From Actinidia chinensis (lineage: Eukaryota; Streptophyta; Magnoliopsida; Ericales; Actinidiaceae), in the NCBI GenBank assembly GCA_009663005.1, contig VIGQ01001007.1, forward strand, positions 1 to 10,000: a stretch of 10,000 nucleotides of DNA, in the 5' to 3' direction. The notes below the pieces were generated by a model. That model searched no databases. It had not been told where the DNA came from and saw only the letters and a list, made by a program, of their open reading frames with translations. The stretch's first letter is position 1; each line of letters begins with the position of its first letter. Below are positions 1 through 9,700 of the stretch, piece by piece. The position numbers and the translations under genes were made by a program.

Positions 1-3000
1 CAGGAGTTGGGAAAGGTCATGTTTGCTTCAATCTCGCGCGGGATGATGTGCTGAATGTATCTCCCCCTTCAAATCAAGTGGCTTCTACCTTCGCAACCGT
101 TGCACTGGACCTCATGCATTTTGGAGGTCATGTGAGTTCTTCTGGATCGAGGTTTCGCCGTCAACAAAGTGCGCTACTTTGGTAAGTGGTTCATTTATCG
201 ATGCCATTCTACTGGACAAGTAAGATTCGGGACAATCCTGTTTGGTAAATGTTTATAAGTTCGTGGGGTTATTCAATCAGTTTTGACACATTTGAAGCTA
301 CAAGTCAGTTGCCTTTGCAGCAAATAGGCTTGCTGCTTCTCCATGGAGACTGATTGAAGGAATTTCTTCTAAGCAGGAGAAAACAAGGAACACCACGATG
401 ATGCTGGATATATGGTCCCCTAGTCAGCTTGGTAAACTTATGGGATCACCTGGTCACTTCACTTTCATTTATCTCATTTACAAAGCACTTACTCACCCAG
501 GCCTATGATAAATGGGATAATTCATTCCGAGGGATGCTGAGACTTTGTTAAGTGATCTCCAAGTCCATGGTGCTTAAAGCAGTTTTAACCATTTGGACAT
601 CCTCCAGTTTACTGAATACAGCATGATTTAATTGCAACGTGTTGTTTCTATACTCCGGCACATGATTCTGGTGTTGAAGTGAGAAAACGGTTCTGTAGCA
701 GCGGGGCTCGTGAGCTGTCCTCCCCCCAATGAATCAAATCTATTACACCAATTGTGAATGGTTTTCTAGGCCCAGAGAAGAAGAAGAAGCTTTGAGGCAC
801 GTTGGATCAAATAGTGTGGAGCTGGCTCATGGAATGCTATTCTCAACATCATGAGGGGAAGTCCAAGAAGATGATGAATTTGCTCGTGCAGTGGCAATGC
901 GTTGGAGGACTCTGGATCAGAACAAAGGAAGATGTTATAATGAAATAATCAAAAAATATTGAAGAGAGACGATCCAACCCCCTCCTGTGGAAGACTTGTT
1001 GGTGACATGTAACAAAGGGCTTTTACAAATGAAAAAATCTCTAGCTTTCCAGTTCGGGACCTTAATGGTTATGATATCTCTTCAAAATGATGGTCAAGTA
1101 AGGTCAATGTTCTCTCTCATATTAAGAGCAGGTGAAGCTTTATAGTTTAAACTGTAGTAATGGTACTGCTATATGCCCTTTTTATGTTCTAGCTTTAATT
1201 TTTCATCAAGATTCGTTAGCACGAGAAGTTGCCTTGACGAATGTCTGGTAAAGGTGCCTCTGATCTACTCTCGTATTGGGTCCCAGGTCATGTTGAAGTG
1301 AGAACTCCCTAGTCCCAATGTGTAACAGCAGCTTTTCTTGCTATGGACGGCTTTGCAAGTGGATTTCAAAGGTTGAATGCTGATATTGCCAGAGCTGGTG
1401 AAAGAAGAGACGATTTGGTGGCTATCAGAATCTGTTACTGATTGATGAGTAAGCAGAAACAAAAAATGTGCCAGCATTGGGATATCTCCGAAGAATATAA
1501 GCATACAGGACAGAAGGGGCTTATGGAGATGCTTGCATGTATCAGGAGGGAAACAGCTTCCTTCTGATACAATGCATGCTGTTTTGCAGCTGTGTTCTAC
1601 TTAACCAGAACTCACTCTGTCGTGTTATTTTTTGGTGCTGGGGTTTGCCTTGCTGCTTTCGTTACGGCAAAGTAGCTGTTTGTTGGGGTTTGACAGTATT
1701 ATCCTGCTACTATTTATCCGTATATCTGGAAGATCCCAGACTCTCCAGCAAGGCAATGGAATTCTGAGATACGGACACAGGTGTTGTGACTGCTGCTAAC
1801 CGACAATTCAAATGGAAGACTTACTCCCCGGAATTTTCTTTTAAATTTGACTTCTTCATATTTTTTGCCGGGGGATTCCAGTTATATTTATGCGGGGGTG
1901 CCTCAGTCTGTGTGTCAAGTTTGAAATGGTGGGTTGAAGGCATATCTTGTCTTCTGAAAGATAAATGCAAAGAAAAGGAGGAAAACAGTGGAGAAAGACA
2001 AGGCCACAGAATGCGATGGGAAGGCTGCTTTGGTTACTATCAATTCCTCAGGTCTGGAAACGGTCATGGTAAACTTTCTGATTTGAATTCGAAGACGTGA
2101 AAAGTTCATCGAAAACCCCCTCAGAGTTGTAAAAGTGATTGAGCTTCTATTGGATTCAGTCATTACATTAGCCTCCCTTGAAAGATGAATCTTCTCATGA
2201 GGGATACCTCCCTAACGGACATTGGAACGTTGATATGATGGAATTAAGGGAAAGACAGGCCATTGTTTCTTTGTCTCAAGAGGATGGGATAATGACAAGG
2301 AACTTTGGTGCATCATTAGCAAACATGTATTTATTTGAGCTTTTGACATGAGGTTCTCCTGATGTTATTCTTCATCTATCACTTATTCTGCTTCGTCGAG
2401 ATGCTGAATTAGTAGTTCAGGGGCCCTCCTCAACAAGCTCCTACTGGTCACTGCCCTGGTGGAATATTCCAATCATATTCTCACAAATTTCTTCCTTCTT
2501 CTAGAAAGTCAAGAGATAAGAAAACACAGATACTGGACTGGGAAGCACAAACTAGCTAGCAGGGCTGCCAGTTTGTTAGTGGCATCTTGGTTCGCTCCAC
2601 AAGGCAGGAGAAGAGTTTTTTTGGAGGTTCAATAATGTTTTAATGATTTGTTGATTGTTATATGGTTTTTAGGCATCCTGGAAGTGGTATCCCGGCTTTA
2701 ATTGACTGGCTTAACGATATAGTTACTGCTCCGAACACCAACAGGGTCATACATTTCAGCGGAAGCTTCTGTACTTTTATAGATGTTGGTCTGGTGACGT
2801 CTTTGAACGTACTCTCCAAGTGTTGGACCTGGATCATGTTTGAATCTCCCAAAGTTTGTTACAGGACTAGGTTTTAAAGTTCTTGAGGTAGAACCAGGAA
2901 CACATACAATGCTGATGATTGTAATCCTGGAAAGGCTGAAAACTCAACAAAAACCCCCTGATCAGAGTCAACATGGAGTAACAGATACACAGTGGTGATA

Positions 3001-3725
3001 GCCCCAGTCCATGGAAAAACTATTTCTCAGAATCAAAGTTCTGCAGCAGCTGATAGCATTGAGTTCTTTTATGCTGTCCAGACGTATGGTGGATCTGAGG
3101 CTGTTGGTTACGGATGATAGGGAACACGACCAGATCTGATGATGGGCCTTTGCTCCTGCTAATGAAGCGACTATATGCATGAAAATCCTGAGGACACAAG
3201 GGATCTTCAAAAGGCTTGATAATGTGGGAATTATATTTGAAATCCAGACACAGACCAAGAAATCTTGTTGATGAAGATGATGAGGAGGGAGTCCCATCGG
3301 CTGATGGAGATGAAGATGAGGATGAGGAAGATGAGGACACCATGATCTAGAAGATGAAATACATCACCTGCGCATCCTGACAAGATCAGGGACAATGAAC
3401 TTGATGAGGATGAATTTGATGAGGAGGGGGTGGTAATGGAGAGAAGAGGATGAGGATGAAGAAGGATGGAGTTATACTTAGGTTGGAGGAGGAATCATGG
3501 GATATAAATGTTATTTGACCATATTGAAGTTTTGAGGAGAGATCATAGCTTTGCCAACGAAAATCTCCATGTGATGCCGTTGAAATATTTGGCCCTAGAG
3601 CCAAGGGCGTACTACATCCATTTACAATCTAGTGGGGGACGAACGGGAAACAATATTACTTGTAGCAGCATCACTTTTGGTGGAGCCGTCTGCGTCGCTA
3701 CACACAGCATCTCTAGGCAATTCAG
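1..3725 (+). CDS. UPL1: Long internal exon: helical scaffold, UBA, UIM, acidic tract (5' end outside window)
   Basis: Family peptides run in the expected order with no gap large enough for an intron: FATVALDLMHFGGH (from about 96), GVIQSVLT (265), FEATSQL (291), RDAETL (about 530), UBA and UIM (728-923), QNDGQV (about 1084), VLALIFHQDSLAREVAL (about 1186), LEDPQTLQQ (frame-shifted, about 1728), NGRLTPRNFLLNLT (1811), KVHRKPPQS (about 2101), PPQQAPTGHCPGGIFQ (2425), HPGSGIPALIDWLND (2674), TFIDVGLV (2773), the acidic tract, then FDHIE and FANENLHVMP (3514-3582). It ends at GNS-G, a phase 1 donor at 3726. Each block is separated from the next by a frame change, usually one base. The N-terminal part continues upstream of the window. 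A single exon of this length fits the family, in which the central portion is carried on a very long exon. Confidence 0.88.
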
Positions 3726-6700
3726 GTAACTATACAGGCTGTTTGATAAATAACCTTGCCTTTTCACTATTAGTTTCTGATGATTACTCTGGGATTCTTT
3801 CGGATGTTTTTTCTTATGATCTATGCTTGGATCTTGAAAGATCTCTTTGCAGATTCTATCATCCTTCCTTTTCCCCTATCCCACCTTTTTGTTTTGTTTT
3901 CTCCAGAGAATGCCCACACATCGAACATTCTGATAGGATTCAGAGAGAAGAGAACACGTCATCACGTTGTATGGATGAATATTTTTCGGACACTAAGAAA
4001 TGGACCGTCAGGGACACCGTTCAACTGTGGAGGATGATAACCATCAAACAGCGTGGGTCAAAGTCATCTACAATTCCCCAAGGGCTTGAGGATATGCTTG
4101 TTTCCCATTTGAGACAGCCAGGCCCTGAGGAAGAAACCCTCTCTGATCATGATATTACAACCTTGGAACCTCAAAGTAAAGTCGGAGGTCAATCAATTAC
4201 AAGAATCTGACAGCGATTGAGCCTGAAAATCATGCTTGAGAATGATGGGAACATTGAAGGAAGATTATGTGCCTCAGCCAATCATCTACGGTAATGGATA
4301 GTTCTGGCAATGCTGAATAGGCCTGCACAAATGTATCTCAAACAGGGAATAAATTGTCTATTAAACACAACAATCTGTAGAAATGCAGTTTGATAATAAT
4401 GGTACTGCTTCCTGCGTGACGTTGAAGCTGTGAGCAGAAAGTAATGAAGTGGAGCGCAAACGGCTTGGGGGAGAAGCCTTCGGAGTCTGGATGTGAAATT
4501 GGAAGTGCTGATGGCCACGATGATGTGGAGAGAAAGGCAAGGTTCGTTGGTGATACGAACAAGAAGAACAAATGGGTCCTTTGGAAGTTCTACACCATTA
4601 AGGGGGAGAGATGCATCACTTGATGTGAAACAGAAGTACCCAGAAAATCATAGCCTGGAAGCAGCTCAGGTTGTTTCAAGCAGTAGATCAGAGTAGAGGC
4701 AGATGGAAAATGGTTATACTGATCGGGACCAATTGACCCTGCATTCTTGAGATGCGCTCACGGGGAGTTTCGTGATTGAAGTTCTTTTCTGCCTCAACAG
4801 GGTCAAATGGAACAGCATTCAAATACGAATCTGAAAAACACTGGGGATATAGATCCAGGAATTACTCGCTGCCCTTCCGCCTGAATCGAGAAGAGTCCTT
4901 GCCAACAACAAGCACATAGGCTACCTCAATCACAGGAACGGAAAGGTCACTGTAGAAATGGGGACACCGTGTCCTAATTGCAAACATTCATGCAGGAATT
5001 ACGAGAAGAGGTATGGTGACCAGTAAGGAGGAATTATGTCGTGGTTTTCTTTTCGTTTTTTTTCTGCCTTTTTCATTTGCCTTTTGTGTTTATCTTAGGT
5101 TCTCCTGACATCTTCCTGATATTCTTGCCAATCTCACACCTGCATCTGTTGCGCAGGCAAAACATGTTGCGTGAAGATTGCCAAATCATTATAATGAACA
5201 TCTTTGGAAGGTACTCTAGAAACCGTAGGGGTGAGTCTTCTCGACGAGGTGAAGGTACGATCTAGTCTGGATAGAGTGGGCGGAATCATTGCCCGAGGTC
5301 TATAGGAAGAAGCCAGGTGCAGCTGGAAGGGGCTCCTTTAGTTGACACAGAAGCTCTGCCTGCCATGGTTCGTCATGCGTCGCGTTGTTCAGGTATCCAC
5401 TGGGTTGATGGTTTCGCCTCCTATAATATCATATTTCATGATCTATGGGTTTAACATGATTGACATTATCTAGGAGCCACTTTATAAAGCGTCATCTTGC
5501 CGAGGTTCTCTTAAATTTATGCGCAAATATGAAACCAGAACAGCTCTGGTAAAAATCTCATTGACTTGTTGTTACTTGATATAAGGAACCCGTCAATCAT
5601 CTGATTGCTCTGAAGCCATCTTATAGGCTTTATGGTTGCCAGAATCATGTGCTAATTCTCGGCCTCAATCTTTTGATGGTAATACCGAATTCTTATTGTC
5701 ATTCAAGTTCAATTTGTCTTATATTATATGATTTGAAAACTTGGCCGGCACCCTGCTTGTGCCTTCGTACATGGAGATGAAAGGACTTAAAGAATTGTGT
5801 ACAAGTTCAATTAACACTTAAAAACCCTATAGTGCTCCTTTAGGTGATGAAATGGATGAATATGATAGATTTGGAAATATATAAACTAATGGTACCAGGT
5901 AAATTGTAACGGTCTTGAAGTGCTTCCGTTTATGCCAACCACAGTAACCAAGCAGATTGGGCTGTGACACAATATTAAAGTGCACCACAAAACAGTCTTG
6001 CTTTTGAAAAGGTGCTGTAGTTCATGCTTCTGGGTCCATCCACATTTTTTTTTACTTTCAATTGATGGTCCTTTTTGTGATGAATCGAGTGGTATATATA
6101 TTGGTACTGGGAGTTATGGACTTCAAAGACGAGTGCCGTTTGTGGGCAAGTTTAATTATTGTTAAGGTAGCCCAAATAGATGACCTGGTGGCTGTCCCTT
6201 GCGCTTCGTTATGTCCTACATGGGAAGCATGAACAGGGATATAACAATAGCAAAAGTTTAGTTTAGGATGTTATCTCATAGTTCAATTTCCCAACATCCT
6301 TAAGCTCATGAGTTTCATAGTCACATAAAAAAGTTAAGATAATTAACCACAGAACTCAATGTGAAATTTTGGAAATAGGAGTTTTCTTAATTTTTATTCC
6401 TTGTGTATTCTCCCATTTCGAATAAGCAAGGGGGACGGATGGTTTTGGGTTCTGTTTTTAAGTTGTAAATTATTGTTTTTAATCTACTTACTAATTTCAC
6501 ATTTTCTTGTTCTTACAGAAGGGTCCCTCCTTTGGTTTCTCGCGTGTCTAGAGACCCTGACTACTTGGCTCGGAAATTCATCCTTAGTGGCAAAAAATAC
6601 TGACTCCAGGTTAAGGTGCCTCCAGCACGGCTTACATGAATAGAAAATTTTGATTTTTTTAAAGCACGTGGCAAAAGCTGTGATGAATTGTGAGGAGGAT

Positions 6701-9700
6701 ACGATGGAAGAAATGACAATGCAGGAAGGATCCTTTTCCATTGCTTTGCCTTTTGCATCCTTTGAGTCAGCCCCTTTTATTGAGAAGCATATCACATCTT
6801 GAACAGGTGTGATTACTTGTATTTTGATGTTTTTTAATTAGTTTTTTATAAACTAACATCGTTTGGTTCTTGTTTCAGCTACTAAATTTTTGGAAGTAAT
6901 CATTGCTAATGTTGAAAGCAAGTCTAGTTAAGTCTAGTTTTTCTGATGTTCTGGGGTATCTGCTGAGGAAACAAACATCTGGTCTCCGATCTCCACATCA
7001 GATTACTGAATAATTACAAATCTGAGTGCCGTATCCTCTGGTTCTGACATTGGCTCCCCAAAACCTGATGACTCCTCCAAACCCTCTGACTTCTAGGAAA
7101 AAGGCAGAGTGTGACACTTCAAACCGTACTTCATACCCTACCACCACAGCACTTCGGATTTTGTGTATGACTGCACGAGAAGGGTATGATGGACTTGTTA
7201 GTCAACCTTTTATGATCTGCTGTTATATTGCTTTTCTTCCTCTTACACAAGGCATGCCAGGTCTCTCCGATCATTATCAATTAGAGTTGTTTATAGATTC
7301 AAGGCATACTCAGCCTAGTTGTCTTTTAGAGCTAATCCAGGTGTAGTGATTAGATGAAGTATGTGCCGTGTTTCATTTGCTTGTTACCATTTCCAGAGTT
7401 GCATATGTTGAACAATATTCTTTCTTCTGAAGACTCTTGAGAAGTATCCGGTGTTGCAACATAATGAAATAGTATTACCTTTTATAGTTATAGTCGCATC
7501 TGTGATTGGTTAGAGGATTAATGTAATGTTGTTATTCAGGCCATTAGTTTCTCCTGGTTTGAATTGAAAAGGATTGTATGATTAAGCTTATGCTATGTAT
7601 TGTGCGTTAAAATTGAAGCTGAATCTGCATGTGTTATTATTGGAATGGACGTGGTGTTGGGATAGCCGTGTTGTATTTTAGATTCACATATCTTAGGGTA
7701 TTATGTGACTGCATCGTTTTACAACCAATTTTCTGCAGATTCCTACTTATTTATGTTATTCCCAATGTTTATATTTATTTACCTGGCATAATGCTCATGG
7801 TCTTAACGAAGGACAATGTTGTGTAGTGAATTGTTTTACATGAAATTCCTATTTTGTCATCCTTATAGCGTCGGGGTTATTGAAATCTCTGGATTTTTTT
7901 TTTGGTTTTAATGTTGATGTAACAGTGTTGGAATATTTTGTTTCTCCCCAGTTTGTCAGAAATGAATATGCTATGGCAGCGGAAGGTATTGAGGAAGGAG
8001 TTGCAATTGCTCCAACTCACTGTCATCTGCCTTATCCTGAGATAGCTTAATTCGGTGCAAAACTTGACCAAGTCTGCAATTGGATGAGTTGCATATATTT
8101 GGAGAGAAGCAGAAAAAGAACTGACGCTGCTACACCATCTGATGGTGGATGCTTCAACTGGGTCTTGCAAGGCAGTGAGCATCGCTTTGTGGCCTCAATG
8201 ATGACAAAGGGACAAGGATAGTCGGAATTCTATTCTGAAAATGAACATGATGCTTGCTCTTCTTGGTATATGGACATCATGTGCAGCTTGTGGCCTTGTG
8301 GTTGGAGTGAGTGCTTGCATAAGCAAAATAAGAAAGCTATTCAGATTCCCCATCAGGTTCATCAAAGTAAATCCCCATCCCGATATGAAAACGTCTGGTG
8401 TGATGCCTCACTTTCCTGCTGGTATCAGAACATCTTGCCATACCATCGAATCTTTCTTTGTGAAGCGTGTGAGAAAGCTACAGACCTGGGCAGTACGGTG
8501 TGACTTCAGGACCCCGAGTCTTGCTGCAGCTTCTGATGTTGAAGATGCTACACTTCTGCTAGCCAGCAGAAGTCTTCAGGGGGTGCTTTGAGAGCAGATG
8601 AAAAACACCTGCATTTGTGAAAGTTCTCGGACAAGCAATAGGAGCTCCTAAATGATTCATCGGCAAAACCATGGGTGCTCGAGAAGTCTTTCTCACTCAG
8701 TGCTGAAGGTTCCTCGGTTTATTGATTTGGACAACAAACGCGCCACACTTTAGATCTAAGATTAAAGCATCCAACACGATATCATTCACAGTCCTTTAAG
8801 GATTTCTGTGAGAAGAGCCTTACATTCTTGAAGATTCGTATAATCAACTCCGCATGAAGTCAACACAGGATTTGATAGGGGAGGGTTGACTGTTAATTTC
8901 AAGGGAGGAAGTATTGATGCAGGTGGACTACCAGGGAATGGGATCTGTTGTTGTCCAGGGTATCCTCGATAAGGGAGCCACTGCTATTTACAACCGTTGG
9001 CAATGATCAACATTTCAAACCGAATCCCAACTCTGTTTACCAAACAGAACACCTTAGTACTTCAAGTTTGTTGGGCGAGTTGTGAGGATCTTCTCATTCA
9101 TGTTACTGGTTCAGTTAGTTATATGCTTCTTACCTTATGCCTTCCCTGTTTATTTCAGGTTGGGAAGGAACTTCTTGAGGGCCAACTTCTTGATGTTCAT
9201 TTCACTCGATCCTTCTACAAGCTCTCCTTGGGGTTAAGTTACTTACAATGATATCGAAGCTATAGATACTGATTACTTAAGAAATTGAAGGGGGGCTGAG
9301 GTATGTTGCATACTTGGATTATATAAGTTCATCTCTCTCTCTAGGGAGAGCAAAAAAGAGAGAGAGATTTTTTTTTTCCTTTTTCCTTGTTTTCAGCGTT
9401 TCTTCCCTCTACTCTGCTCTGCTATTCTCTTGTTGCTTCCCATTTCCGTTCCTTTTATCCCCCTGATATATGGCCCCCTCTTCGCTTTCTCACATATTAC
9501 TTTCCCCATCTCTTCCTCCTCTTTTTCTTGCCCCATTTACCTACTCCTCTTGAAGAGGATTTATATCATTGTTTACTTTGAGATATATAAGTCATCTCTC
9601 TCTCTGTCTATGTTGCATATTTTGAAGAGGATTTATATCAGTGTTTCCTTGATGATGTCAACCAAAAACATTTTTCGCTCAGTGACGTTTAATTTTGCAG

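Larger units (their letters stand above)
9301..9700 (+). other. UPL1: Intron, 400 bases, phase 0, with simple repeats
   Basis: The donor is GTATGT and the acceptor TTTAATTTTGCAG before NDISDVL. It contains a CT run facing a GA run (9331-9367), a long C/T-rich tract (9368-9550) and a repeated 19-mer. A CAG near 9394-9396 could mimic an acceptor, but homology resumes only at 9701. Confidence 0.88.

Noticed and set aside
3020..3343. Minus-strand frame with a long poly-Ser stretch
   Set aside because: It is the antisense of the Asp/Glu codon run in the acidic tract. Poly-Ser arises automatically from reversed GAT/GAG codons, and no other support exists.
3632..4210. The longest open frame (192 codons) as an independent gene
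   Set aside because: Its first part and its last part are UPL1/UPL2 exon sequence, and its middle is the 3726-3906 intron that happens to lack a stop in this frame.
5679..6518. Possible nested gene or transposon in the 840-base intron
   Set aside because: I found no terminal repeats, no recognisable protein segment and no tRNA-like structure; short reading frames are at the level expected by chance.
6484..6795. Minus-strand 103-codon frame
   Set aside because: It overlaps the exon 6519-6806 in antisense and has no recognisable family features.
7184..7951. Possible hidden exon or small ORF (7629-7826) in the 768-base intron
   Set aside because: The peptide is not part of the family sequence, and AREG joins directly to LSEN in phase 2 across the intron.
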